DNA from: Bacteroides faecalis
GTDB lineage: Bacteria > Bacteroidota > Bacteroidia > Bacteroidales > Bacteroidaceae
Direction of reading: 5' to 3'
Length of the DNA stretch: 64,000 bases
Assembly: GCF_003865075.1 (NCBI RefSeq)
Contig: NZ_BHWB01000003.1
Coordinates: 310,001-374,000, forward strand
The stretch's first letter is position 1. Every line of letters begins with the position of its first letter. The translations under genes were made by a program, and so were the position numbers. Below, in pieces: positions 39,601-47,553 of the stretch. The notes beneath the pieces are model-generated. The model did not search any database. It was given only the letters and a program-made list of their open reading frames with translations, and was not told where the DNA came from.

Positions 39601-39982
39601 TATTACTATTTCTTGTAGCAGTAACTACTATTTCATCCAATAACTCTGAACTTTCCTTCAAAGATACATTCAGTACATAATTTTCTCCCAAAGATAGATT
39701 AATTCCCTTATAAATAGCAGTCTGATAACCTACATAAGAAATTTCAACTTTATAGGGTCCTCCCGTACGCATACCTTGAAGATTAAATTGTCCGCTGACA
39801 TTGGTCACAGTGCCGTAACGTGTTCCAGAAGACTCATGGATAGCAGTAATTGTTGCTCCAATAATCGGTTCATCTTGTGCTGTCACTTTACCGCTCATGC
39901 TAGCAGTTGTAACCTGCGCACTCATCGTAGCAGTAATTAGCAATATTACTACCACTAGAAAAGATCGCATTCTTTTTAACAT
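36614..39982 (-). CDS. TonB-dependent receptor, Oar-like, with N-terminal carboxypeptidase-regulatory domain
   Basis: 1122 residues. Signal peptide (to about MSAQ), then a carboxypeptidase-regulatory-like domain (SGKVTAQDEPIIGATIT ... VEISYVGYQTAIYKGI, residues ~30-105). A plug domain follows (LDEIVVTATRNSNM and SPQGADVGNGFAVGGG), then a large barrel ending in SVQFSVRYIFN with an aromatic terminus. It resembles the Oar group of receptors and is not paired with a SusD gene, so glycan binding of the usual SusCD type is not supported. The ligand is unknown. A promoter-like element lies at 40031-40038. Confidence 0.93.
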   Translation of the reverse strand: MLKRMRSFLVVVILLITATMSAQVTTASMSGKVTAQDEPIIGATITAIHESSGTRYGTVTNVSGQFNLQGMRTGGPYKVEISYVGYQTAIYKGINLSLGENYVLNVSLKESSELLDEIVVTATRNSNMKSDRAGAIMNANREIITATPTISRSISDIMRLSPQGADVGNGFAVGGGNYRQSFVTVDGAAFNNTFGLGGNLPANGAPISLDALEQVAVSVTPFDVRQSGFTGGAISAVTRSGNNQFSGTAYMYFNNEKLKGNKVDGYELNRSKSQYYTYGASIGGPIIKDKLFFFVNGEYEDNVSAGSSFQPRTSLDQNYTGNIHRPVENTIIQTNPDGTKNTWVGLNDIRNYLKDKYGYDPGRYNNYSVNTPAYRIMTRLDWNANQNNKISLRFSKTHTKDSNFPSSSTNPLDASKIYPGSQGIQGGRDAGRSSKYAMGFENSNYYQVRDFTSLAGEWNSRIAEGAMNNMLRFAYSYQNEPRSFDGMAFPTVDILKDGATYANFGMDVFTEGNLRKTSVYTITDEFNWNLGINKFMVGLQYEHTKATNGYMQAGGGFYVFDSWESFVEGRKPSAFGITHSNADDLSQFMAEMKFQQYSLYLQDEVAVSENLKVTGGVRFELPIYPSLKGNYNEDFAKLNFGDTQYSTDQLPGTKLSVSPRVGFNWDITGERKYVLRGGTGLFVGRLPFVWLVSAVGNSGVGQTSYYYNEATSQVTRQPNFHANVKDILQDLYNGNFTPNNIVAPKDPTIIDKDLKMPSTWKTSLAFDMKLPGDVNFTVEGIYSRDYNPVVVSNRGYKPSEDTKTISPNDVRNVYTMYGDKTWTNQYQNVYLLENWKKGAYYYSISAQLRKNFGFGLNLSFAYTHSKARSYGDGIGDQVTSAYKTNTYSVNGINEHELGYGTYVAPDRILATIGYRKEYGKNFATSVSLLYEGMQMGFAGTYSYSRYSYTFSGNVVGDYGANNLLYIPASRGDLDQWNFADVTDKSGNVTYSAKDQKDDFWNYINQDSYLKNRKGKYAERGGAIMPWHHQVDFKLNQDFFLKVNGKKNILQVGVDIKNLPNLLNNSWGLYKQVNNSSLLGYDTKTGKYTMNKNGQDIMKDTYRTYQSFNSTYSVQFSVRYIFN

Positions 39983-40030
39983 AATGTAATTGATTAGTTT
40001 TACTAATTGTTTTGTTCATTAAACTGAGCA

Positions 40031-40038
40031 CAAAGATA
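40031..40038 (-). promoter_or_regulatory. -7 element before the TonB-dependent receptor gene
   Basis: TATCTTTG on the minus strand (plus CAAAGATA), about 49 bp before the ATG at 39982, fits the Bacteroides -7 consensus. The -33 region is unclear. Confidence 0.5.
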
Positions 40039-40120
40039 ATTAATATTATTTAGATTTACATTACATTTGCAATACAATAATTTAAGAGAGATAAACATTT
40101 CAATGTGAACAAAACAAAAA

Positions 40121-40144
40121 GCCCCTACAAGTATTTGTAGAGGC
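40121..40144 (-). terminator. rho-independent terminator of ettA
   Basis: A 10-bp stem with one mismatch (GCCCCTACAA with TTGTAGAGGC) closes a short loop. On the minus strand a T-rich run follows (plus-strand AAAACAAAAA, 40111-40120). It lies about 50 bp after the ettA stop. Confidence 0.75.
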
Positions 40145-40195
40145 TTTGTGCTGAAATACAAAAGATTGTTGTATTTTCCCGACTATTACAACGTG

Positions 40196-41884
40196 TTAAT
40201 CATTCATTAACTTTCTATAACGAACACGCTTCGGCTCTTCATTACCTAATCGCTTCATTTTGTTTTCTTCATATTCCGAATATGATCCTTCAAAATAGAA
40301 AACATTGGAATCTCCTTCAAAAGCTAGAATATGTGTACAAATACGGTCAAGGAACCATCGGTCATGAGAAATAACAACTGCACAACCTGCAAAATCCTCC
40401 AAACCTTCTTCCAATGCTCGCAACGTATTTACGTCTATATCATTGGTAGGTTCGTCAAGTAATAGCACGTTACCTTCTTCCTTCAAAGCCATAGCCAGAT
40501 GCAGACGATTTCTTTCACCACCAGAAAGTACGCTACAAAGCTTTTCCTGATCTGCTCCTGCAAAATTGAAACGAGAAAGATATGCACGCGCATTGATATC
40601 ACGTCCTCCCATACGAATCAATTCATTGCCACCAGAAATCACCTGATAAACACTTTTATTCGGATCAATATCTTTATGCTGTTGATCTACGTAAGCCACC
40701 TTTACAGTCTCTCCCACATCAAATTCACCTTTGTCTACTGTTTCCATTTCCATAATCAAGCGGAATAGGGTAGTTTTTCCTGCACCATTCGGACCGATTA
40801 CTCCAACAATACCATTAGGAGGAAGCATAAAATTCAAATCGTCAAACAATAATTTATCGCCATATGCCTTCGCTACATGTTTGGCTTCAATTACCTTATT
40901 ACCCAAACGCGGACCATTCGGAATAAAGATTTCCAACTTTTCTTCCTTCTCTTTTACATCCTCATTCAATAATTTATCGTATGAATTAAGGCGAGCTTTT
41001 CCTTTTGCCTGACGAGCTTTCGGAGCCATGCGTACCCATTCCAATTCGCGTTCCAACGTTTTACGGCGCTTACTGACAGTTTTTTCTTCCATCTCCATAC
41101 GCTTGGTCTTTTGTTCAAGCCAAGAAGAGTAGTTTCCTTTCCATGGAATACCTTCTCCCCGATCCAGTTCAAGAATCCATCCGGCTACGTGATCAAGGAA
41201 ATAACGGTCATGTGTTACAGCAATTACCGTACCTTCATATTGCTGCAAATGTTGCTCAAGCCAATCAATAGATTCAGCATCCAAATGGTTAGTTGGCTCA
41301 TCAAGCAACAGAATATCAGGTTTTTGCAACAGCAAACGACAAAGAGCCACCCGACGGCATTCACCTCCTGAAAGATTCTCTACCAGCTGATCTTCAGGCG
41401 GACAACGGAGTGCATCCATTGCACGTTCCAATTTGCTATCCAAATTCCAAGCATCAGTTGCATCAATAATATCCTGTAATTCTCCTTGACGCGTAAATAG
41501 AGCATCCATTTTGTCCTGATCTTCATAGTACTCAGGCAAAGCAAATTTTTGGTTGATTTCTTCGTATTCCGTCAGTGCATCAACGATAGGTTGTACACCT
41601 TCCATTACTATCTCTTTTACAGTTTTGGTATTGTCTAGGTATGGTTCTTGCGCCAAATACCCTACAGAATATCCTGGAGAGAACACGACTTCTCCCTGAT
41701 AGGATTTCTCCAAACCTGCAATAATCTTTAACAACGTAGATTTACCGGAACCATTCAGACCAATAATACCGATCTTCGCTCCATAAAAAAACGACAGGTA
41801 AATGTCTTTCAGCACATTTTTATTTGGTTGGAAAGCTTTGCTCACTCCCACCATTGAGAAGATAATTTTTTTATCGTCAGCCAT
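40196..41884 (-). CDS. ettA: energy-dependent translational throttle protein EttA (ABC-F ATPase)
   Basis: 562 residues with two ABC ATPase domains and no membrane part. The first has GLNGSGKST (Walker A) and LSGGECRRVALC (signature); the second has GPNGAGKTT and LSGGERNRLHLA, with LLLDEPTNHLD and LLLDEPTNDID as Walker B elements. The linker between them (residues ~240-320, KTKRMEMEEKTVSKRRK) is the arm that contacts tRNA in the ribosomal E site. EttA gates the first steps of translation according to ATP/ADP. Length and order fit the E. coli protein. Confidence 0.95.
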   Translation of the reverse strand: MADDKKIIFSMVGVSKAFQPNKNVLKDIYLSFFYGAKIGIIGLNGSGKSTLLKIIAGLEKSYQGEVVFSPGYSVGYLAQEPYLDNTKTVKEIVMEGVQPIVDALTEYEEINQKFALPEYYEDQDKMDALFTRQGELQDIIDATDAWNLDSKLERAMDALRCPPEDQLVENLSGGECRRVALCRLLLQKPDILLLDEPTNHLDAESIDWLEQHLQQYEGTVIAVTHDRYFLDHVAGWILELDRGEGIPWKGNYSSWLEQKTKRMEMEEKTVSKRRKTLERELEWVRMAPKARQAKGKARLNSYDKLLNEDVKEKEEKLEIFIPNGPRLGNKVIEAKHVAKAYGDKLLFDDLNFMLPPNGIVGVIGPNGAGKTTLFRLIMEMETVDKGEFDVGETVKVAYVDQQHKDIDPNKSVYQVISGGNELIRMGGRDINARAYLSRFNFAGADQEKLCSVLSGGERNRLHLAMALKEEGNVLLLDEPTNDIDVNTLRALEEGLEDFAGCAVVISHDRWFLDRICTHILAFEGDSNVFYFEGSYSEYEENKMKRLGNEEPKRVRYRKLMND

Positions 41885-41915
41885 ATATTATTATTGTATA
41901 TTGTTGATAATCGCA

Positions 41916-41923
41916 CAAAGATA
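41916..41923 (-). promoter_or_regulatory. -7 element before ettA
   Basis: TATCTTTG on the minus strand (plus CAAAGATA), 31 bp before the ettA ATG, matches the Bacteroides -7 consensus. Confidence 0.5.
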
Positions 41924-41942
41924 ACAAAAATGTTTGAAATGC

Positions 41943-41973
41943 TTTGGAGTTCTAAAAAAATGTTCTACCTTTG
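41943..41973 (+). promoter_or_regulatory. promoter of tRNA-Lys(TTT)
   Basis: TTTG at 41943-41946, 19 bases, then TACCTTTG at 41966-41973: a full match to the Bacteroides -33/-7 promoter. It lies 33 bp before the tRNA. Confidence 0.75.
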
Positions 41974-42006
41974 CACCCGCATTTCAAAAGAAAGAGCAAA
42001 AGGATT

Positions 42007-42079
42007 GATTCGCTAGCTCAGCAGGTAGAGCACAACACTTTTAATGTTGGGGTCCTGGGTTCGAGCCCCAGGCGGATCA
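42007..42079 (+). tRNA. tRNA-Lys (anticodon TTT)
   Basis: 73 bases. Acceptor stem GATTCGC pairs with GCGGATC; D arm GCTC...GAGC; anticodon stem CAACA/TGTTG with loop CTTTTAA (anticodon TTT); T arm CTGGG-TTCGAGC-CCCAG; discriminator A. CCA is not encoded. A strong promoter precedes it and a terminator follows. Confidence 0.97.
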
Positions 42080-42101
42080 CTTGAATGAAAGAAAAAATTG
42101 T

Positions 42102-42136
42102 AAAATCTCTGATAATGTATGATTATCAGAGATTTT
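42102..42136 (+). terminator. rho-independent terminator of tRNA-Lys(TTT)
   Basis: A perfect 15-bp stem (42102-42116 with 42122-42136) with a 5-base loop. The stem ends in a T run followed by CTTTT on the plus strand. Confidence 0.8.
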
Positions 42137-42232
42137 TCTTTTATGTAACACCTACAATTTATCACTAATAGTAAAATGGTAAGTAATAAAAAAGAAAAGG
42201 AGAACTAAAAAAGCTCTCCTTAATTGTCTTCG

Positions 42233-42305
42233 TACACCCTCAGGGATTCGAACCCTGGACCCACTGATTAAGAGTCAGTTGCTCTACCAACTGAGCTAAG
42301 AGTGC
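42233..42305 (-). tRNA. tRNA-Lys (anticodon CTT), copy 1
   Basis: 73 bases on the minus strand. Acceptor GCACTCT/AGGGTGT, anticodon stem ACTGA/TCAGT with loop CTCTTAA (anticodon CTT), T arm CAGGG-TTCGAAT-CCCTG, discriminator A, no encoded CCA. Confidence 0.97.
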
Positions 42306-42338
42306 AGAATTATTATAACAATTGCCAACTGATATTTG

Positions 42339-42411
42339 TACACCCTCAGGGATTCGAACCCTGGACCCACTGATTAAGAGTCAGTTGCTCTACCAACTGA
42401 GCTAAGAGTGC
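42339..42411 (-). tRNA. tRNA-Lys (anticodon CTT), copy 2
   Basis: Identical over its whole length, by eye, to the copy at 42233-42305 and separated from it by 33 bases. It is the upstream member, so both are probably cut from one transcript. A recent tandem duplication. Confidence 0.97.
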
Positions 42412-42500
42412 CTTTTTCCTCGTTTGCGGTTGCAAAAGTAGGTCTTTTATTTCATTTGTCCAAACAATAATGCAGCTTTTTTACTGTCTTTTTTTCGTTG

Positions 42501-43304
42501 TTATTCGAACACATAAAGCTCAGAAGGCGTATTCCGCTTTAAAGCAAGTAGTTGCACATCTTTGCCAACAATAACTCCTTTGTTCTTTAATTTCCATTCT
42601 ACAGTTTTGTATGCCAACTCCGGATGATTATTGTCCTTACTTAGATGACACAACCAGATATATTCCAAATGTTCAGTGATATTTTCTGCTAAGAACTCAG
42701 CTGTATCAGAATTACTCATATGTCCAGTTTTACTTGTGATTCTTTCTTTCAGATATTGGGGGTAAGGTCCCATCTTAAGCATTTCCTCATCATAATTAGC
42801 TTCCAGTATCAAATAATTGGCTTTACAAATATAATGAGCAGCTGTAGGAGTAATTTCACCAAGGTCGGTCAGAAAAGAGAATACTTTTCCATCTACCTCT
42901 ATACAATATCCAACATTATCAGTGCCATCATGAGGAACTTCAAAAGATTCGATATGAAAATCATCCAAAATCATAGGCTCTTGTTTCTCCAAATAACGAG
43001 CCGAAGTAATAAGTTTTTCCGTCATGCAATAACTACGGTTAATACCTTCATGAACACGTTTTGTTGTATATACAGGAATATTTAGTTTCTCTCCCAGATG
43101 CCCTACGGCTTTAATGTGATCTGCATGATCATGCGTGACAAATACAGCACGTATGCTATCCATCAAAATGTTGAAGTCCTTCAGCGTTTTTTTTATAGTA
43201 CGAATGCCAATTCCTGCATCTATTAATATTCCAGAGGTTTCGGTGCCTAGATAATAACAGTTCCCACTACTGCCACTTGCCAGACTTATAAATCTTACTT
43301 TCAT
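42501..43304 (-). CDS. MBL-fold metallo-hydrolase (YycJ/WalJ-like)
   Basis: 267 residues. The metal motif HDHADH (in FVTHDHADHIKAV, near residue 60) is that of metallo-beta-lactamase-fold hydrolases. The N-terminus LASGSSGNCYYLGTETSGILIDAGIG matches the YycJ group, proposed exonucleases linked to DNA repair or cell-wall regulation. SFLTDLGEITP and WLCHLSKDNNHPEL carry further metal-binding residues. No adjacent partner genes help. The role is inferred by family only. Confidence 0.88.
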   Translation of the reverse strand: MKVRFISLASGSSGNCYYLGTETSGILIDAGIGIRTIKKTLKDFNILMDSIRAVFVTHDHADHIKAVGHLGEKLNIPVYTTKRVHEGINRSYCMTEKLITSARYLEKQEPMILDDFHIESFEVPHDGTDNVGYCIEVDGKVFSFLTDLGEITPTAAHYICKANYLILEANYDEEMLKMGPYPQYLKERITSKTGHMSNSDTAEFLAENITEHLEYIWLCHLSKDNNHPELAYKTVEWKLKNKGVIVGKDVQLLALKRNTPSELYVFE

Positions 43305-43386
43305 GTTTTATCTTCCTTCATTAAAAAACAAAATGCCACCACTTTTACAGCAAAGTGACGGCAAATATACGCAAAAAAGAAGATAA

Positions 43387-44775
43387 CTATCGAGAAGATT
43401 CCTTCTTTTTGTCGATGGATTCGGTAATTTTAGCGAATAAAAGTAGAGCTACGGCAGCAATCAACCCAATTGCAGCAAAATAATACCAAATATAATGAGC
43501 ATTTGCGCTAGCCAACTCCCATGCCCCTCGAGTCTCAAACAATGCAGGATCTGGACAATACTTAGTCAATAAGATTCCCGCCAATCCAAAACCGAAAATA
43601 GAAGAAAGAAAAGAGTGTAAATGACTAAATCCTAAATACATACCCTCTTCTCCTTTGGGTGCCTGTAATGAAAAATACTCCAGATAACGCGGTGATATGA
43701 AACATTCGGCAAGTGCTTGCACCACAATACCAGCTACCATCATCAAAGTAATGTTACTCATACCGGAAATAATATCGTTTCCTAAAATGTTACCACAAGC
43801 CATCAACAAAGCCGAAACTGGGATCAAAAACATTCCCACATTCATAGAAGTTATTGCACTACGCTTTGCCATCAGACGCGTAATAAAGCTAACACAACAT
43901 ACCACGACAAACGGATTTACATTGGCAATCCAACCTGGTTTTGCTGTTTCGCCAGCCATGCGTATCACATACTTAGGCATTGTTGCATAAAGTTGCTGCT
44001 GTACCATCCAAAAACCAGTCACTATCAGAATAAGAACCAATAAACGCCAATTTGTTACAATTCTCATAAAACCCTGTCCTATTTCATGTAAGCTCTTTCC
44101 TTCACCGGCTGTATGGGTAGATCTATAAAAGAGAATTACAGCAAGTAAAGCAATGATAGTCATTGCCCCGGAAAAATAATTAATATAGATATAAGCTTGT
44201 TCACCAATCATATTTCTCAGAGGATCTATAATTGTTTTACCAGTGAAAGCACCCACATTTACCATCATATAAAAGATGGAATATCCACGAGCACGTGTTG
44301 CTTCAGTTGTTTCTTTGGCTACCGACGCTGAAATAATGGATTTAATAAAGGACCCGCCGATCATCAGAATAAACAAGATAGGAACAATCGTCCACCGGGC
44401 ATAGCTATCTGGTAAACCATTGAATTGAGTCGTTTCACCATAGCTTACCAATCCTGTCGCTTCGAGAAATGTAGGCAAGGCACCTAACCCTAAATAAGCA
44501 ATAGATAACAAAGTAAAAGCTAAGATCATTGATTTCCGGAAACCAATCTTATCAGCATAAGCCCCTGAGAAAATAGGTAATAAATACAATCCACCGGAGA
44601 AAAGACCGGAAATCATACTTGCTTCAAAATCATTGAAACCTAAAATATTGGATAAATAAATAGTGAGAACGATAAATACGGCATAATAGGCCATACGTTC
44701 AAACAGTTCGACTGTGTTGCTAACCCAAAAAGCTCGTGTAAAACCTTTGGCTGCACGCTGAGGGGAATTGTTCAT
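43387..44775 (-). CDS. MFS transporter of the POT/oligopeptide type
   Basis: 462 residues with twelve or more helices. The first helix contains ELFERMAYYAVFI, a form of the E-x-x-E-R motif that in proton-dependent oligopeptide transporters couples protons to substrate. GAYADKIGFRKSMILAF is the loop 2-3 motif. A large number of small residues in helices 7-11 and a short charged C-terminus follow. It is likely a proton-coupled peptide importer, but the exact substrate is not shown. Confidence 0.85.
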   Translation of the reverse strand: MNNSPQRAAKGFTRAFWVSNTVELFERMAYYAVFIVLTIYLSNILGFNDFEASMISGLFSGGLYLLPIFSGAYADKIGFRKSMILAFTLLSIAYLGLGALPTFLEATGLVSYGETTQFNGLPDSYARWTIVPILFILMIGGSFIKSIISASVAKETTEATRARGYSIFYMMVNVGAFTGKTIIDPLRNMIGEQAYIYINYFSGAMTIIALLAVILFYRSTHTAGEGKSLHEIGQGFMRIVTNWRLLVLILIVTGFWMVQQQLYATMPKYVIRMAGETAKPGWIANVNPFVVVCCVSFITRLMAKRSAITSMNVGMFLIPVSALLMACGNILGNDIISGMSNITLMMVAGIVVQALAECFISPRYLEYFSLQAPKGEEGMYLGFSHLHSFLSSIFGFGLAGILLTKYCPDPALFETRGAWELASANAHYIWYYFAAIGLIAAVALLLFAKITESIDKKKESSR

Positions 44776-44874
44776 GTAAAATGTATTTTATTAATATGTT
44801 AATTCGCGACAAAGATACATTTTTTTAGCATACAGTTCGTATCTTTGTTACAAATTACGTATTCTAAATAAGTT

Positions 44875-45294
44875 ATGGTTATAGCGGTTGATTTTGACGG
44901 AACAATTGTAAAGCATCGATATCCTCGTATTGGAGAAGAAATCCCCTTTGCTATTGAAACTCTGAAATTATTACAACAAGAGCAACATCGTTTAATCTTG
45001 TGGAGTGTGCGGGAAGGCAAATTATTAGATGAAGCAGTAGAATGGTGCAAAAACAGAGGATTGGAGTTTTACGCAGTCAATAAAGATTATCCTGAAGAAC
45101 AGAAAGATCACCTAAGTTTCTCACGCAAACTAAAAGCCGACTTATTTATTGATGACCGAAATCTTGGCGGACTTCCTGATTGGGGATTGATTTATGAAAT
45201 GATCAAAGAAAATAAAACTTTTGCAGAAATATATAATTCAGACGTAGAAAGGCTTACAACTCCAAAGAAAAAAAGTAAATGGTTTCCATTTTAA
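44875..45294 (+). CDS. small HAD-like hydrolase
   Basis: 139 residues, shorter than typical HAD enzymes. Motif I is DFDGTIV (nucleophile Asp6 and acid Asp8), motif II a Ser in LILWSVREG, and the acidic motif IV FIDDRNLGG is near residue 100. It has no cap domain, as in C0-type phosphatases. The C-terminus is basic (TTPKKKSKWFPF). Substrate unknown; small size and lack of cap suggest large or macromolecular substrates. A perfect inverted repeat (45315-45373) lies just after it. Confidence 0.85.
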   Translation: MVIAVDFDGTIVKHRYPRIGEEIPFAIETLKLLQQEQHRLILWSVREGKLLDEAVEWCKNRGLEFYAVNKDYPEEQKDHLSFSRKLKADLFIDDRNLGGLPDWGLIYEMIKENKTFAEIYNSDVERLTTPKKKSKWFPF

Positions 45295-45314
45295 TAACGG
45301 TGTCGTTACAATAG

Positions 45315-45373
45315 TTGATGATGCAAAATACGGAATAACTCTTTTTTAATTTCCTATTATTTTGCATCATCAA
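45315..45373. terminator. long inverted repeat, probably a bidirectional terminator
   Basis: A perfect 15-bp stem, 45315-45329 with 45359-45373, separated by 29 bases that include a T6 run. It sits between convergent genes (HAD-like plus, unknown gene minus), the natural place for a shared terminator. The stem is not G+C-rich and there is no T-run after the right arm, so another role cannot be excluded. Confidence 0.5.
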
Positions 45374-45412
45374 TAAGTGAAGAACATAGTTCTCTAATCT
45401 CCACTTTTATAT

Positions 45413-45664
45413 TTACTTTTCTTCCCTACTCTCCCACTTTTCTCTGTATTCCCATAGTTGCTCAATAGTAGAATGAAATGTTGGATTTTCCCAGTTTCTA
45501 GAGATCATTGCAATCAATGATTCTAAATAAAGTTTTCCATTAATAATGGACGTACATTTATTAATTTGATATTTCTCCGTTGGATAATTTTTAGTCTCAA
45601 GCATCTTCTTTGCCCAGCCTATTAATTCTTGAACCGATTCATTGTCATAAGTATGTTGTGCCAT
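45413..45664 (-). CDS. small hypothetical protein
   Basis: 83 residues from ATG 45664 (MAQHTYDNESVQELIGWAKK). The protein is charged and helical with no signal or membrane segment. No family is recognised. The codon use and amino-acid mix look like a real gene. The frame ends at 45413 near the inverted repeat. It has no close operon partner. Confidence 0.65.
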   Translation of the reverse strand: MAQHTYDNESVQELIGWAKKMLETKNYPTEKYQINKCTSIINGKLYLESLIAMISRNWENPTFHSTIEQLWEYREKWESREEK

Positions 45665-45809
45665 ATTCACTGTAATTTTTCACAAAGATAATAAGTTTAT
45701 CAGTTCATAAATAAAGTTATAGTTCATTTTTATGGTAGATATACTAAAGATTACTTCATATCTTTATACTCCAATAACTAGATTTGATAAAACTTAAAAA
45801 AGTAAAATC

Positions 45810-46244
45810 ATGAAAAAGATTCTCATTTTAGCGTGTTCATGTATGCTTCTTGTAGCATGTGGTAACAGCTCAAAAGCTAATAAAAGTACTGGAATTGATA
45901 GTACTTCTACCAAAGTAGTCGATACGCACAGTACAGAAATATCTCTCGATTATGAAGGTACTTATAAAGGAGTTTTTCCGGCAGCTGATTGCCCCGGTAT
46001 CGAAACAACTCTCACTTTAAATAAAGACAAAACATTTACTCTCCATTCCGTTTATATCGACCGGAATAGTTCTTTTGACGAAAAAGGTACCTACACCCTG
46101 AAAGATAACATATTGACTTTAAAAGAAGAAGGTGGAGAAGAATCGTACTATAAAGTAGGCAAAAACCACCTGCGCAAACTGATGGCAGATAAAAAAGAAG
46201 TTACCGGTGAACTTGCAGAACATTATATTTTGAATAAAGAATAA
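45810..46244 (+). CDS. NlpE-like lipoprotein
   Basis: 144 residues. The lipobox LLVACGNS near residue 17 anchors it to a membrane. The mature part YEGTYKGVFPAADCPGIETTLTLNKDKTF is the NlpE N-terminal domain pattern, where E. coli has a C-x-x-C (CADC); here the first Cys is Ala. The rest is a small beta-barrel-like domain (GTYTLKDNILTLKEEGG). NlpE in E. coli reports on surface contact and copper through Cpx; no Cpx-like system is visible here. Downstream is a terminator hairpin. Confidence 0.85.
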   Translation: MKKILILACSCMLLVACGNSSKANKSTGIDSTSTKVVDTHSTEISLDYEGTYKGVFPAADCPGIETTLTLNKDKTFTLHSVYIDRNSSFDEKGTYTLKDNILTLKEEGGEESYYKVGKNHLRKLMADKKEVTGELAEHYILNKE

Positions 46245-46267
46245 TCTTAAAATCATAGACATTTAAT

Positions 46268-46315
46268 AAATAGTGGGAATAAGAAGGTACACCAACTAGT
46301 TTATTCCCATTATTT
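46268..46315 (+). terminator. terminator hairpin after the NlpE-like gene
   Basis: 15-bp stem with one mismatch (46268-46282 with 46301-46315) and an 18-base loop, ending in a T-rich tail (TTATTT). It is close behind the gene at 46244. Confidence 0.6.
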
Positions 46316-46396
46316 ATTTTCCAATATTTACTTTCCATAAAGAACAAAATCAAGATATTTTATGTTTATAAAGATGAACTTAAAATAGAATAACTT

Positions 46397-46834
46397 ATGG
46401 TTTACAACTTTTTATTCCCAACTAAGCCAAATACAACTAAAGTATCTTTGTTCCTATTGGCAGTCCGAATTATATTCGGAATATTATTAATGAATCATGG
46501 TATTCAGAAATGGAGTAATTTTCAGGAACTTTCGATGACTTTTCCTGATCCTCTAGGTTTAGGAAGTCCCCTATCTCTCGGATTAGCCATTTTTGGAGAA
46601 CTTGTATGTTCAATGGGGTTCATCATTGGTTTTTTATATAGACTAGCAATGATTCCAATGATCTTTACAATATCCGTCGCTTTTTTTGTGATTCATGCCA
46701 ATGATGTCTTTGCAGTAAAAGAGTTAGCATTCATCTACTTAGTAGTATTTATATTCATGTATATTGCAGGACCTGGTAAATTTTCTATTGATTATTTTAT
46801 AGGAAACCAACTAATAAAAAGGAATATGAAATAA
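46397..46834 (+). CDS. DoxX family membrane protein
   Basis: 145 residues with four membrane helices. The DoxX pattern is clear: LAVRIIFGILLMNHGIQKWSNF, then GLAIFGELVCSMGFIIGFLYRLA and ISVAFFVIHAND. DoxX proteins are small quinone-linked or redox-associated membrane proteins of uncertain role. The position between two lipoproteins gives no hint. The start ATG at 46397 is in keeping with the N-terminus of relatives. Confidence 0.9.
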   Translation: MVYNFLFPTKPNTTKVSLFLLAVRIIFGILLMNHGIQKWSNFQELSMTFPDPLGLGSPLSLGLAIFGELVCSMGFIIGFLYRLAMIPMIFTISVAFFVIHANDVFAVKELAFIYLVVFIFMYIAGPGKFSIDYFIGNQLIKRNMK

Positions 46835-46876
46835 AACAAAAATGAGAATTCACAACTTAAGCTGATTAAAAAATAT

Positions 46877-46884
46877 TATATTTG
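46877..46884 (+). promoter_or_regulatory. -7 element before the DUF3332 gene
   Basis: TATATTTG, 56 bp before ATG 46941, matches the Bacteroides -7 consensus. No clear -33 box. Confidence 0.5.
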
Positions 46885-46940
46885 CATCCAATTAAGAAAT
46901 ATAATAGTAACATTGTTTATTAATCAGAATTTGTTAAGTT

Positions 46941-47495
46941 ATGAAAAGAAACAGACTAACATTAGTAGCAGTTGTACTGAGTGGAAGCTTACTATTCAGT
47001 TCCTGTGTAGGTTCATTCGGTTTATTTAATCGTCTGACTTCTTGGAACCAATCTGTTGGAACCAAATTTGTAAATGAACTTGTATTTTTGGCATTCAACA
47101 TCATTCCTGTTTACGGTGTGGCTTATCTGGCCGATGCTTTAGTAATCAACTCTATCGAGTTCTGGAGTGGTACCAATCCGATGGCTAATGTAGGAGACGT
47201 GAAAAAGGTGAAAGGAGAAAATGGAAACTACATGGTAAAAACACTTGAGAATGGTTATTCCATTACTAAAGAAGGCGAAACTGCTTCTATGGATTTGCTC
47301 TATGATCAAGCAACTAATACTTGGAATGTAGTTGCCAATGGTGAGACTGCTCCCCTTGTTAAAATGAACAATGACGGTACCGCTGATATGTTCATGCCGA
47401 ATGGTGAAAGAATGAACGTAACCCTTGATGCCCAAGGCATGATTGCAGCTCGTCAGGCTACAACAAGTAATCCGATGTTTTTTGCAGCTCGCTAA
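46941..47495 (+). CDS. DUF3332 lipoprotein
   Basis: 184 residues. The lipobox LLFSSCVGS (Cys22) follows a short signal. A helix with FNIIPVYGVAYLADALVINSIEFW and the conserved loop WSGTNPM marks DUF3332, a family of small envelope lipoproteins of unknown function. The C-terminal half has two beta-rich repeats (GNYMVKTLENGYSITKEG; NGETAPLVKMNNDG). A strong terminator follows. Confidence 0.85.
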   Translation: MKRNRLTLVAVVLSGSLLFSSCVGSFGLFNRLTSWNQSVGTKFVNELVFLAFNIIPVYGVAYLADALVINSIEFWSGTNPMANVGDVKKVKGENGNYMVKTLENGYSITKEGETASMDLLYDQATNTWNVVANGETAPLVKMNNDGTADMFMPNGERMNVTLDAQGMIAARQATTSNPMFFAAR

Positions 47496-47515
47496 GAACT
47501 AAAAGAACAAATACA

Positions 47516-47550
47516 AAAAAGAGATGGAACACAACGTTTCATCTCTTTTT
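47516..47550. terminator. bidirectional terminator between the DUF3332 gene and tamL
   Basis: A 15-bp stem with one G-T pair (47516-47530 with 47536-47550) closes a 5-base loop. A run at each end (A5 and T5) allows it to act on both strands. It lies just 4 bp from the stop of tamL on the minus strand. Confidence 0.85.
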
Positions 47551-47553
47551 GTA

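Noticed and set aside
36614..39982. SusC-type glycan receptor of a polysaccharide utilisation locus
   Set aside because: No SusD partner, glycoside hydrolase or SusC N-terminal signature next to it; the sequence is closer to Oar.
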